Notes: generated by a model not told the origin, from the letters alone. Shown: positions 1 to 13,100, counted from the first letter of the stretch. The stretch is DNA of 64,000 nt from Engraulis encrasicolus (GCF_034702125.1 NC_085867.1:49179898-49243897); one strand, 5' to 3'. Numbers and translations: made by a program.

Positions 1-629
1 TGTTAGGGTGCATGGCATCATGAATGCTTTGAAATACCAGGACATTTTAAATCAAAATCTGTTGCCCTCTGCCCGAAAGCTGAAGCTGGGTCGTCACTGG
101 GTCTTTCAGCAAGACAATGACCCTAAACATATGGCCAAATCTACACAGAAATGGTTCACCAGACACAAAATCAAGCTCCTCCCATGGCCATCTCAGTCCC
201 CTGACCTCAACCCCATTGAGAACCTGTGGGGTGAGCTGAAGAGGAGAGTACAGAGGAGAGGACCCAGGTCTCTGGATGATTTAGAGAGATTCTGCAAAGA
301 GGAATGGCTGAAGATCCCTCTTTCTGTCTTTTCCCATCTTGTGAAACATTATAGGAGAAGATTAGGTGCTGTTTTGTTGGCAAAAGGGGGTTGTACAAAA
401 TATTAACACCAGGGGTGCTAATAATTGTGACACACATTATTTGATGTCAAATAATTATTTCTTTATGTGGGATTTTTTCCCCACTGAATAAATGCACTTG
501 TATTGAAGGTTGGATTTTTCTCTTTTTTTCCATTAAGGTCCCATATTATTTAGAAAAATAAATAAATAATTGGAAGCTAAAAAACACATCTCAACCAGGG
601 GTGCCAATAATTATGGAGGGCACTGTACA
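1..629 (+). mobile_element. Tc1/mariner transposon, 3' part, cut by window edge
   Basis: The left window edge cuts this element inside its transposase. The right end carries the Tc1-type terminal sequence (GGGTGCCAATAATTATGGAG, about 598-617) and ends near a TA. Region 407-597 is AT-rich 3' non-coding sequence with no second gene. It abuts a second, older Tc1 element. The much better reading frame here suggests a younger insertion. Confidence 0.9.
2..406 (+). CDS. Tc1-type transposase, C-terminal part (partial)
   Basis: Open frame of 134 codons entering from the left edge and ending at TAA 404-406. It holds the second half of a DDE catalytic domain: an aspartate in QQDNDPKH and a glutamate in SPDLNPIENLWG, separated by exactly 34 residues, the DD34E spacing of Tc1 transposases. 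The first catalytic aspartate and the paired helix-turn-helix DNA-binding domain lie outside the window, so activity cannot be judged. There are no internal stops or frameshifts in the visible part. The enzyme would cut and paste the element at TA sites. It is not a host gene. Confidence 0.92.
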   Translation, partial: VRVHGIMNALKYQDILNQNLLPSARKLKLGRHWVFQQDNDPKHMAKSTQKWFTRHKIKLLPWPSQSPDLNPIENLWGELKRRVQRRGPRSLDDLERFCKEEWLKIPLSVFSHLVKHYRRRLGAVLLAKGGCTKY

Positions 630-639
630 AAATGATCAT

Positions 640-3069
640 CAATCATCAATCTTAGGCCTGTCTCTGGTTCCATACAAGATTTGACCTTGTGGGAATTTAA
701 TAACCAGAAAAAAGGAGATAAAGCACCTTAAAACTGTATGGGAGGAGCTAGAAAATGATCTCAAGGCAGCTGGGACCTCAATCACTAAGAAAACTATTGG
801 AAACACTTGATACCACAGCGGATTAAAATCTTGCAGTGCATGTATGGTACCCCGGCTTCAGAAGGAACCTGTTCAGGCTCACCTGAGGTTTGCCAATGAA
901 CATCAAACTGGATTAGGATATGATTGGGAGGTGCTGGAATCAGATGACACCAAAATCCAAACTGTTTAGCATTAACACAACCCGATGTGTTTGGAGGATG
1001 AGAAATGCTGCCTATGATCCCAAGAACAACACCTTCTCCAACATCATAAATGAAAGTGGTAACATTATGTTTTGAGGTTGTTTTGTCTGACCAAGACACA
1101 GAACAACTTCACATCGTCAAGAAATGGAAGGAGACATGTAAACGTACAATGCTGCATGTCAACCTCTTTCCCACCACCACTAGACTGAAGGTGGGTCATG
1201 GATTGGCCTCCCAATATGATAATAATCCATAACATACAGCCCAAGCAACGAAGGAGTAGCTCAAGCAGAAGCATATTAAGGTCATGAAGTGGCCTAGACA
1301 GTTTCCAAACATTAACCCTATACTAATCCTGTGAAGGGAACAGAAGCTCCCATTTGGCAAGCTACAGTCATACAACTTAAGTGATTTAGAGATGATCTGC
1401 AAAGAAAAGCGGACAAAAATCCTTTCTAATATATCCAAACATTGTCATTAACTGAAAGAAACATCTGACCTCTGTATGAGAAAACAAGGGCTTTGCCACC
1501 AAGTAATTTTGTCTTCTTTGACTAGAGGGGTCAAATACTTATTTTCCTCAATGGAATACAAATCAATTAAAATACAAACCCTAACTCCGATGAAGTTGGG
1601 ACGTTTGGTAAACAGTGAATAAAATCAAAATGCTATCATTTTCAAAACATTCAATCTATTCATTAGATGGAAAATAGTGAAAAGACAACATATTAAGTGT
1701 TAAAACCGAGAAAAAATATTGTTTTGGGGGACATATGTACTCATTTCTAATTTGATAAATCCAACACGTCTCAAAAGAGTTGGGACGGGGACAATAAATG
1801 GCAGCAAATGTCGAGGAAGACTAAAAACAAAACAAAAGACAACACTTAACAGTTAAATACATTAACCGATGAGATGATTTTATATAAAAAACAGTGTTAA
1901 TTCCTATCTTGGACATGATTTCACCAGCTTAAATGGTGGGTGTATTCCTTGTCATGTTTTGCAATGTTTTCCTTTCTGTAGTGCTTACAGTGTGACAGGT
2001 CTTGACCAAAAACCCACCATTTTATCACCTGCTGGTCCTTGATGGAGCCAAACTGTTAAAACATAGTAGAGAATGCAATTTGACCTTACTATGTGGCAGT
2101 AATCGAAGATCTCCCTTCAAAATATAATGCATGAGTGGTTTTTCATGCTGTTTAAAACCCATTTATACCATTCAGCACTGTATTTAACTCTACAGATGAG
2201 TGAGAACATCTTAACCAATGCACTACTGCACCCGCATGCCATCATGGAGGCTGACTTTTGAAGCTAGCACTAACACAAGTTGGATGGTCCATTTTCACTG
2301 TAGCACAGGATGTGCCATGCTCTATTATTGTCAAAAAGAATGGACTTCTACAACTTCTGCTGACTTCTGTAAGCAAAGGACTGTTTCCCATGTCTTCTGG
2401 GTCTATTTCAAGTGAGCTCAGGTGCTTAGGAGAATGTTACACCCCTGTATCATTTGCACGCATTAAGCATTCTTAATATGGTCAATTTTCAATAGCTCTA
2501 GCACTCCAGGAATTAGAGTGAGACTACAGCCAATATATATTTCATGATGTCATGAACCTATACAATGATTTTATTAACAAAAATATGTCTTATATACACT
2601 CAATCGTGGTAAATCAAAGGGAATTCAAAAATGTATGTAATAACTATGGTAATTATTCCCTTTGCATCTTTAATTCTGAGTGACTCAGCCTCTCTGTGAT
2701 GATCTTATACCTGGACACGTATATTGTCCGTCAGTACAATTCATTTTGAAATGTTCTTCTTTGTTGTTTTATCTTATTTGGATGTTTACTAAATTTCACT
2801 GATCCCCGTCCCAACTCTTTTGAGACGTGTTGGATTTATCAAATTAGAAATGAGTACATATGTCCCCCAAAACAATATTTAACGTCCCAACTTCATCGGA
2901 GTTGGGGTTTGTATATTCTTCAAAGTCATTTTCTGGATTTTCTTTTTGATATTCTGTCTCTCTGTATTAGAATACATTTTATCATTAATATTATAGAATG
3001 ATCATGTCTTTATTAGTGGGCAAACCAACAAAATCAGAAAGGGATCAAATACTTATTCTCCTCACTGTA
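640..3069 (+). mobile_element. Degraded Tc1/mariner element, split by another transposon
   Basis: Translating 780-1080 in shifting frames gives recognisable Tc1 transposase pieces (KKTIGNT, HLRFANEH, AAYDPKN, GNIMF), broken by stops and frameshifts. The 3' non-coding part resumes after a nested insertion at 1573-2913 and ends with the Tc1-like string CAAATACTTATTCTCCTCACTGTA-type terminus near 3046-3069. A similar string at 1532-1549 lies just before the insertion. This is a dead copy. Confidence 0.8.
1573..2913. mobile_element. Non-autonomous DNA transposon with palindromic TIRs, nested in Tc1
   Basis: Terminal inverted repeats CAAACCCYAACTCCGATG (from 1575) and its complement (ending 2911) are flanked by TA on both sides. 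A second inverted block of about 75 bp lies further in (1717-1792 against 2802-2876). The interior has no recognisable coding sequence; the short open frames at 2218-2476 look like chance. The superfamily is not assigned. The TA flanks are compatible with a Tc1/mariner-like target site duplication. Confidence 0.75.
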
Positions 3070-3182
3070 GGTGCCTTGATCAAGGGCACTTCAGTCATAG
3101 ATGAAGGTGCTGGTAAGGGTGGGATTTGAACCTGCAACCCTGTGATATAAAGGCCAGCACTCTAAAGACTGAGCCATGGCTG
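3070..3182 (-). mobile_element. V-SINE-type tRNA-derived SINE
   Basis: Read on the minus strand from 3182, it starts with a tRNA-like head: A box TGGCTCAGTCTTTAGAGTGC and B box GGTTGCAGGTTCAAATCCC. It ends with ACTGAAGTGCCCTTGATCAA, the central conserved domain I recognise from vertebrate V-SINEs. It abuts the Tc1 end at 3069. Confidence 0.75.
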
Positions 3183-3250
3183 CCCCATGCATCAAGCTGA
3201 AATGGTTTACAGCAACCGCCATGCATCAGCATCCATCCTCTTATAGGGCT

Positions 3251-3556
3251 TTCAGGCCGAACAGAACGGAGCCGGTGTCGGTGCCCGCACCAGTTACGTT
3301 CAGCACTAAAGTGTTTGTCTGCGAACCCCCCGTGTTCATACAGGGCTCTGAACTTTTTCCGCACGTGACTGTGGTACCCGGATGAGCCTGCTGACGGCCA
3401 CACTATCGTCACGGTTCACAGAGAAAAACCTACTATTTTGCGGTTCGCATTGCCAACTTTCCAGGTTGCGAACACAAATATCTGTTGTGTGGACACGACG
3501 GCCGGTTCGCGATTAGGTGTGGGAACGGGCACCGGCACGGTTCTCAGTCGGCCTGA
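3251..3556. mobile_element. MITE, family with GGCCGA termini (copy 1)
   Basis: Inverted ends TTCAGGCCGA...TCGGCCTGAA. The arms continue inward with GCCGGTGYCGGTGCCCGCACC-like sequence on the left and the complement on the right (about 3270-3290 and 3520-3545). It has no coding capacity. It sits directly in the bdp1 intron after the last visible exon, 22 bp from the exon 30 donor. A second copy is at 14285-14562. Confidence 0.75.
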
Positions 3557-3578
3557 ACGCGCTATCAGTGTACTTTAC

Positions 3579-6025
3579 CTCTTCTATACTTTCACGTTTC
3601 TCCACGTCTGCTTCTACGGGCACCAGGAAGTCCGTGACGATCATGTGAGACACTCTGGTGTCCTCCTCCACATTAGCAGCAGCTCTCCCGTCACTCTGCT
3701 TGGTGCTCCAACTTCCAGTGGCAGCAGTGTTGGCCATGGGCTGCGTTGAGGAGGTGGATGGTGTCGACGATTCCTCTGAGGTGTGTTTGGGTACGTTTCG
3801 ACGGCCCGCCAAAGCAGGTTTCACCTGGACCTTGGCTGGAATAAAAATAAAAAAACATCAAAAAATGTTTAAAAAAAAAAACAAAAAAAACCCCTCTTAG
3901 AATATCCAAAAAAAGCCAGGTGAATGTCATATGAGTACTATTCAGACTTCAACACTGCCATTCTGTTTGAGCCAGTTCTCTTGCCGTACCTCTTCTGGTC
4001 ACCGCTTTCTTGGCTGGTGTTGGCTCCTCTTCTGTTGGGTCAGGAAGATCAGGCTGCGGTGATCCTACAACTAGCAAAAACAAACACCAACAGTCAGACC
4101 ACAATAAAGACATAGCACAACTGCAGTGCATTAGTGTGTTAAGTTTCCAGTTGGCATCTTACCATTTTCAGTGCTTGAGTGAGTGGCAGTTTCCTCTTCC
4201 ACAGGAACCAGGAAGTCGGTGACGATCATGTGAGACACTGTACTGGAGTGATCAGGAGCTTCATAACGGACCACTGGAGCATCTTCTGCACACACTCCAC
4301 TAGCTGTTGATGAAGGCAGATGTGATGCTGAAGGCGATGTTTTGCTGGTGAAGGGTTGGGTTGAGGAGCAGGGTGGTGGTGGAGAGGTTTTTTCGGAGTC
4401 TTTTTGACGTACGTTACGACTGCCTGTCATGGCAGATGATGCTGCAGGCAACTGGTTGCTGCTGAACTGGACTGAAACTTTGCTGACGGTGGCTTGGGTG
4501 GTGGTGGAGGCGGAGGTGGAGGCGGGTGGTGTGGATTTTGTTTTTTCAGAGGCCTTTTGAGACAGGTTTCGACGCCCAGTCAAAGCAGGTTTTACCTGGA
4601 CCTTGGCTGAAATATTTTGTGAGAAAAAATAATGTGGTTATACGTTATGCCACCCCCTGTATGAATAAAACTCAACATAAAGGTGCATGGTAAATACTGG
4701 TCACGAACCTCTTCTCGTCGTTGCTTTTTTGGTTGCTGCAGACTGTTCCTCAGTCACATCTACACCAGACTGGGCTGATCCAACCACTGGCAAAACAACA
4801 AAGATAACAGTCAAACAACAATACAGATAAATTGTAAAATAACCGTTTCCTATTTACAAAAGTAAAACGATGCATCTTACCATTTCTGGTACTTGAACTT
4901 GCGGTGGTGGTCATCTACAAAAAGATTGGACACGGGTTAGAAATGTTATGTCAAGGCTTGCAATATAAATGGTATAAATATGGATGTTTATGACAGTGTT
5001 CTAACACAACTTCATGAAAACAACAGTCTTTTATTATGTTCCGTGCATTTCTCGAAAGCGTAGTTGCTAGCCAGTTAGCAACTTGGGTAGTTCCCAATGG
5101 GAAACTGCATTGCAAACAAAGTAGCTAACATAGTTAGCATAGCAACTATGGTTTTGAGAAATGCAACCCTGGTTCCGTCCCGTGTACTTTACCTCTTCCT
5201 TGTCCCCGTGTTTCTCCATTTCCTCCTCCACAGGAACCAGGAAGTCGGTGACGATCATGTGAGACACTGTACTGGAGTGATCAGGAGCTTCCCAGTCGCC
5301 AGTCTGGACCACTGGAGCATCTTCTGTACACACTCCACTAGTTGTTGATGAAGGCTGATGTGATGCTGTAGGCGATGTTTTGCTGGTGACGGGTTGGGTT
5401 GAGGAGCAGGGTGGTGGTGGAGAGGTTTTTTCTGAATATTTTTGACGTACATTACGACGGCCCATCAAGGCACTTGATGCTGCAGGCAACTGGTTGCTGC
5501 TGAACTGGACTTGGACTCCTGGAGTCGCCACACTGCTAGTTACTGAGGGAGGCTGGATGCTGCTGGACTGGGGTGAAGCTTTGCTGATGGTGGCTTGGGT
5601 GGAGGAGGAGGAGGAGGGTGGTGTGGATTTTGTTTCTTCAGAGGCCTTTTGAGAAACGTTTCTACGCCCTGTCAAAGCCGGCTTCACCTGGACCTTGGCT
5701 GAAATGTGAAAGACATTTTAAATGTTGAAAGATGTAGCAGGTAGCATCAGTCATACTAACATGACTCAAACAAGAAAATAATCCTTGTATAGAGTGTAGT
5801 CAGTGTTCTTGACCTACCTCTCCTGGTCACCGTTTTCTTGGATGGTGAAGGCTCTTCTTTTGTTGGCTCAGAAACACCAGGCCGCACTGATCCTACAACT
5901 AGGAAGACATCATGGAACCAGTTACAACAATACATGACATTCATTTACCTATGTATTTTTTTAAAGCTGTTTTGAACTTACAGACACTCAGACACAGACA
6001 GACACTCAGACACAGACACTCAGAC

Positions 6026-6056
<31 letters not shown>

Positions 6057-6478
6057 CACACACAGTCATCTTACCATTTTCTGAGCTTGAGCCTGCAGTG
6101 GTGGGAACCTACAATAAAAAAGCACACATTGAATTAGTGTCAGGATATTTGAACAGACTGGTATGGGATTATGGGAGGAGAATAGGAGGACAGTCTTATG
6201 TCTTTGTGCTGTGTTGACCTGTGGTCTCTGTCTATGTTGTTTTAGCCTATTTGTTGCCTGTCCTGAATGTTTTTAATACCTGCTACAACTTAAATTTTCG
6301 ACTTGGGGACAAAATAAACTGAAACTGAGAACTGAAACTGAATATGTGGATGATGAACGTTACCTCTTCCCTCTGCCCATCTTTTCCCCCTGCGGCCTCT
6401 ACAGCCACCAGGGCATCAGTGAAGACCACGTGAGATACTGTTCTGGTATCACCGTCACCAGCCGGAGCGCCCCAGGCA
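3579..6478 (-). CDS. bdp1: bdp1 exons 22-30, tandemly duplicated C-terminal cassettes
   Basis: Exon 22 6364-6478, 23 6075-6108, 24 5818-5898, 25 5193-5698, 26 4881-4914, 27 4709-4786, 28 4163-4606, 29 3990-4070, 30 3579-3835. Three exon types recur: a 34-nt exon (SSSENG type), a 78-81-nt exon (VVGS...TRRG) and a long exon starting [14 protein letters not shown] and ending [15 protein letters not shown]. Copies are 23-24-25, 26-27-28 and (fused end of 28)-29-30; exon 22 holds a diverged [14 protein letters not shown]. Exons 25 and 28 also contain a second GRRNV module. Intron phases repeat exactly (1,1,0). The final module resembles the short C-terminal motif of mammalian BDP1, so the tail itself appears to have been multiplied. 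Confidence 0.9.
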
Positions 6479-9400
6479 CTGTGGACACACGAACAGAGGA
6501 AATAAGCCTTAAAAGATCTGAAACTCCTATGCACAGCCAGGTTCCAGGTGCTGGTGAAGTGCAGTCATCAGTAATCCATAGTAAAGAAGAAGGATCACCG
6601 CACACTGGTGGACTTAGTTTTGCTGTTTTTTATTTAGGTGAACAACGCGTTTCGCATTGCGCTTCGTCAGGCTCACTTTGTGACAAAGCGCAAAGCGAAC
6701 CGCGTTGTTCACCTAAATAAAAAGCAGCAAAACTAAGTCCACCAGTGTGCAGTGATCCTTCTTCTTTACTATGGAAGACTTAAGCCTGCCATAGACGCGT
6801 CAAGCAAATTCATTACAAGGGTACCAAAGAAAAATGTTAAAACCTGTTCCATAGTTTTTGCACTCTTTTTTACACGCACAAGCACACGCACACACACACA
6901 CTTCATTTATTTATCTTTTGAGGAGACAAAACAAAGAATTTTGCTCTATTATACACCTATAATGAGATATAATAAATAAAAGAAATCTTGAATCACATGT
7001 GGATATGTTGTGTTTGTCATTATGGTGCTTGGGCAGCTGCGGTCTAAGGGAGTTAGTTGGGACTTGGCATCAGTAGGTTGCAGGCTGGACTTCTGCATCT
7101 AAGCTTAACGCTACGTTACCCCAAAGACTGTAATCACTTTCAGACACTTTGGATAAAAGCTTCTGCTAGGTGTAGTGAAACTTGTAGAGGGGTTTATTGG
7201 CTGCTTTTAGTGACTGCGTGTAAAATATCCTCTATGCAGCTCAGGGGTAGCCAGGCTGTGCCCTCCTAGTGACGCCACACCTACAGCGTTACCTCTAGTC
7301 AGGTCAAGAACAATACAAACACGAGTTCCCGAAAAAGCGGGAACTCCTCCCACTTTGTCAGGGAGCAAACAACCATTAGCAAACTAAGGGAAGTGAGTCA
7401 ACCATACCGTTTGGGAAATGTTAATTGTTATGCTCTTGGTCAGACCAAGTCTCAAAGAGATTTGAAAGTCGATGATAATCAGGCTAGCTCGGGGGTGGAA
7501 TAACTCCCAAGACAGAGCATTGCAACCTCACAGGGAGGGGTCACTGGAAACTGAACCACCAGGATTGTGCACAACTTGTTCGTACAAGTATGTCAGGTAA
7601 CCTTGCATTTCTAGTTTGTAAAGCTATGTTTTTGTTCAATGGCTTAAATACATATGCTGGCAAATTATATCCTAGCTGAGTGCTTACAAAACTTTCAGAA
7701 GAAGGAAAATATGCACACTGTTTCTGCTAACCAATGCATTCAACCTCACATGGTCTTCGCCTATACACCTGACGAAGACTGTGTGAGGTTGAAATGTTGT
7801 GTTGAATAAAATCGGTGAGCAGCAACAGTGTGCAAAATTTTCTTTTTCTTCTACGCGTCTTTGTTTGATCCAGCACCTGTTTTTACTGGATGTGCGCACA
7901 TCACCTACGCTACTTTCGCTTACAAAACTTGACCAGGTGTTATTTTCAGTAAATCGCACATGCGTGCACATGCATGCACGCGCACACACACACACCTATT
8001 TCCCTCCGCGTCCTCCTCTGTTCTTGTAGTTCTACGCTCCGACTTCACATTGGCCTGCTGAACACCTCCCGTGTTCACATCTCTTGCTCGGCTCCATTGT
8101 GATGTCATTGGACAGGGTTCCGTGGGAGCAGACACGGGTTCCGGAACCACCGCTGCAGCCTGGGCCAGAGATTCCACTGCTGTGGTGGCCAGAGGGAAGG
8201 TGTTGGTGGTGGAGGAGGAGGAGGTGGTGGAGGAGGAGGTGGAGGCAAGAGCCTGAGGCTGAGTGGAGAGGGGCTGTGGGTCGCACATGAGGAGCTGGGT
8301 GTGGGAGAGTGGGGGGTCGGCGTCGGTGGGGAGAGACTCTATGAAGGACGGGGAGATCTCGGTCAGGGATATAATGAATATGGGCTCATCACTGTTGGGG
8401 TCCGACAGCTGAGTGACACTGGCAGCTCCCTGTTGGAAGAAATAGGACATTGTTTAGTTAAAAACAAATACGTAACAAATAACAAACATCATTCCCAGGT
8501 TCCACAGCATATTTGGGTAAGTATACTTTAAACTAGCTAAAATGAAGTAAACTCTAAGCTCCCATTGAAGGGCATGCTGTCTGAAACTTCACATTCATTT
8601 CAATTCTTTATTAAGGGATAGCCCCTTGAGATGTTCCATCTCGTTTTCGAGGGGGTCCCACATTAAAATAAGAGAAACGGGAGCTTGGAATTGAAAATAA
8701 ATTCTGGGACACCATGTGATTCTGCAGGTCCTGCACGAAATTTTTTGAAACGGACGTATGTGGGGTTTTTTTTTTTTTGGGGGGGGGGTGACAGGGAGCC
8801 GTACCTGTGTGAAGTGTTCTGCAATGGATGCCATGCTGCACAGAGAGTTGCCAGCCTCTATGGCCACCGCTGCCTCCACACTTCCTGCACCACTGCACGA
8901 AGGCAGCTGATTGGCTGGTTCCGCACATGAGAGCAGCTGATTGGCTGGTTCCGCACATGAGAGCAGTTCGTTGACCTGCTCATCAATGCATGAAGGAAAT
9001 TCACTGGCTTCTTCTGTAGATGACGGCCCTTCAGTGGCGAGGTCATCAGCAGACGAAGGCAGTTCATTGGTCGGTTCATCTGACATCAAGTACATAGGCT
9101 CCTCCCTCAAGGCTTCAGTCAGCTGGGACAGACTCACGTCCTCCTTTTGGAAAAAATAAATTCATTAATAATAAATATAAAATGTATTTTTTGTAAAGAC
9201 TGTACAGTATAACATTTTCTAGAAGTGTAATCAGTTCATAAATCAATCAACCAACCAATTCATTAATGTTGTATAGTTGAGGACAGCAGGATCAAGACAA
9301 ATTGGGCTACTTCACACAGACTAGACCCAGGGATGACTGGAGCACTCAGTAACTTGCATTAAGTGACTGACGTTTCAGCGCAACTGCGCCTTCCTCAGCA

Positions 9401-10154
9401 AAGTGATTGATGTTTTGGCGTAGGTGTGCTGAAATGTCAGTCACTTTGTGCACCAAAATAAAAAAAACCTAAAAAAGTAGCCCAGTTTGTCTTGATACTG
9501 CCATCCTCCACTGTGAGCACCACCAAGGCACATCCCAGGGAAAGGTGCAGGACGAAGGGCAACTGTAGTTTTCAGAGTGAGAAGTCCGCACACTTAGAAT
9601 CCTTTTTGTTGTATTTTATTTTTTCATGGCAGGATAACGCTTCGACCTCAACAGTCTTCTTCAGATTCTCTCTCTTCAGGAGAATCTGAAGAAGACTGTT
9701 GTGGTCGAAGCGTTATTAAGCGTATAAGCGTTAAAGGATTCCAAGTGTGCGGACTTCTCACTCTGAAAACTGATGCTCAGACATTCCCACTTTTCATGAA
9801 TGTTGTCCTTGTAGGTCTCCATACCTGCTGTAAGTGCTCCTCGATTAGGGAGATGCCAGATAAGGTTAGAGGAGCATCCTCAGTGTCTACTGCAGCGGGA
9901 TGGTCCTCTGCCTGGGGATCTGAAGGACCAGACACGTCTGCAGCTCCCTGTGGGAAGACACCAAACACATTACTTAGAGCAGGGGTGGGGAACCTTTTTC
10001 ATTCGAGGGGCCACTTCAAATTCATCCGAGGGGGGCGTAAAAGTTCTCGGGGGGCCGTATTATGACCACAAACCAGGATTTTCCCCTGCACTTTAGGTCT
10101 ATATTGAAGGCAGCTACCTTTAAAACAGTCCCCACCTTTCTAGGACCCCTGAAT

Positions 10155-10192
<38 letters not shown>

Positions 10193-13100
10193 TTAGGGCC
10201 AGAAATATTTGGACAGCAACAAAATCATCATCCTTTTCCACCCTATACCCCACCACAATGGATTTGAAATAAAACAAACAAGCTGTGCATTAACTGTAGA
10301 ATCTCAGCGTTAATGTGAGGGTGTTAAAATCCATATCGCATAAACAGAAATGAAATAGCAACGTTTTTTGTGTGTGTTGCCCACTTTTCAAGGGATCAAA
10401 ATTAATTGGACAGTAGGCTTCTCAGCTATTTTCCAGTCAGATGTGCGTTATTCCCTTACTACACAATCACCAAGATGTCAATACAAGGTCTTAGAGTTCA
10501 TTTGAAGTGTTCCATTTGCATTTCCATATATTTTTACGAAATATCCATGAGACCCAAAGTCCACCTGTCACCATCAGTGATGCAAGCCATCATAAGGTTG
10601 AAAAAAATCAAAACAAACCCATTTGAGAGATGGGGAAACATTGAATATGACTAATTCAAGAGTTCAGAATGTTGGAAAAAAATAAATACCAGAGCTACAC
10701 CAAATTACCTGGCAGACATGGAAGACAAATGCTGTGGAAAACAGACAATATTCTGTATCTGGTGAACAAAAACCCATCTCCCAACAGTTGGCCAGATGTA
10801 GAACAGTGTCCAGGTGAACGGTGGATACATGTCCAAGGCAACAATCAAGAAAAAGATCAAGACCATTGAGGAACACTTCACCATAGGAAATACAGAGGGT
10901 TCACTAAAAGATGTAAATTATTGATTGCATCAGAAATAGCAATACCAGATTTGGCTTTGCCAAACAACGTCTTAAAAAGACTGTATAGGTCTTGAGCTAC
11001 ATCCTATGGACAGAGGAGACAAACATCATCTTGTACAAGGGTAATGGGAAGAAAGGAGTATAGAGAAGGGAAGGAACTGCTCATGATTCAAAGCATACCA
11101 CCCAATCAGTGAATCATGGTGGTGGTAGTGTGTGTCATGGGCATGCATATCTGTCAATACTATTTTCCCCTTGTATTTATTGATGATGAGGACTACAGAC
11201 AAAAGCCACAGGATGAATTCTGAAGATGTTCAGGCTATATTATCATGTCATATTAAACATAATGGTTCTGAACTCATTGGACAATGCTTCACAGTGCAGA
11301 TGGACAATGACCCAAAGCTTCATCTGAAAGCCACTAAGCCATTTCTACCCCAAAAAAGTGGAATATTATTCAATGGCCCAGTCAATCACCTCACCTGAGT
11401 ACGGTTGAGCAAGCATTTCACTTGCTGGAGGCAAAACTAAAGGGAAAACACCCTAAGAATAAGCAGGAACTGAAGACTGTTGCAATAGAGAGCTCACCAT
11501 AGCATCACCAGAGATAAAACCAAGTGTCTATTGATGTCTATGGATTGCAAATTACAGGCTGTAACTGACTGGAAAGTATTTGCAACCAAATAATTACAAA
11601 TTGAAAGTTTGATGTATAAATACTAGACTGTCCAATTACTTTTGGTCCCTTAAAAATGGGGTGGCACTGATAGAAAATGTCATAATTCCTTCACAGTTTA
11701 CTCGATTTGGACGCAAACACCCCCATATTAAAGCTGAAAGTCTGCTGTTAATGTACATCTTGTTTGTTTCATTTCAAATCCATTGGGATGGTGTACAGCA
11801 CCAAAAAGATGAAAATTGTGCAAATGTCCAAATATTTATGACCCTAACTGTATATATATATATATATAAAAAATAATATTATTAATATTATTGCAAATGT
11901 AATTTCTAATATTCCTTTACAAAATATGTCATATTTCATGTGAAGGTGCATAACATTAAAATTATTTCGGGGGCCGGATAAAACGACCTCAAGGGCCGCA
12001 AACGGCCCTCGAGACAGAGGTTCCCCACCCCTGACAGAGGCATCGCACACCAATAGTCTCTCTTGAGGTGCTGAGGTGCTCCTTGTGCATATCAGTGTTG
12101 AAGAAACAACAGAGAATGCCGCACACTTTGCTCCATGTTTCAATGTTGAAGGGACGTTTTGGCCACTTAAACACAAAAACATGCAGCAGAGGGTGCTGCA
12201 TTCTCTTTATTTTCTTCAGAAGGTAGACTGTGCAGGAAATGGTCAAAAAAGGTACTGCAACTATGCTGCTCATTGAAACTGGGCTGCCTTTTGCCAAATT
12301 TGATCTTTTCATGAAAGTTTACTATGAAATAAACAACTATTTTCTAGTATGGCCCAAGTACAGTCATTTTTGCAGCTAAAAATGGCTATTTTTGGAAATT
12401 CAAAATGGCTGACCATGGAGAAGATCCCCCTTTTCATGTATGAAAAGTGCAATTTTTCCAGTCATAATGAAAACTTAGAATTTGATGCTGGTGGTAAGTA
12501 TTCATGAAAAAGGTAACAGTAGTGAATGGGCAGCATGAATTCTGGAAATAAACAACTAAAAATCTCACACAGTGTCCTTTTAACAAGAAGCACATCACTG
12601 TAAGTAAGTGATGCAAAATACTTCCTGCAATTTTTACATTTGGTCATTGTGGGCTGACTGGCACTAGCCTGGTCCTGACCATCCCATAATACTACCATTT
12701 CCATTTCGTATTCATGGTCTGGACTTTGTTTGATCTGACGCGATTGCAGGAAGCAGGAAGGGCATTTTCGGAAAAATCAGGATTTAACTTATAAGTTGTT
12801 GAACAAACATGTCTTACGTCTATCTATGGCGATGTAGGACCGTTTAACAGACATGTCTGACAGAGCATCCTACCGTAGGATAAAATTACAATGTAGGACC
12901 GTTTGTCAGAACACCGGCGAAAATCCTACCAGTCAACATCGCTCCACAGACGACGTAGTGCGGAGCCAAGTGTCTTGGCGGAAGTACGTAGGATGGCGCA
13001 CGAGGCTAGCCTGGCACAGTTTAATATTCGTTCCCTAGCCTTCAGAATTTTTATAGTTTTGTGTTTGTGTTTAGACTGAAGGCTTAAGACTTGGTTTATT

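Noticed and set aside
8032..8290. Frames with Trp-Arg or His-Leu runs opposite and beside bdp1 exon 21
   Set aside because: Shadows of the Ser/Thr-rich exon 21 in other frames.
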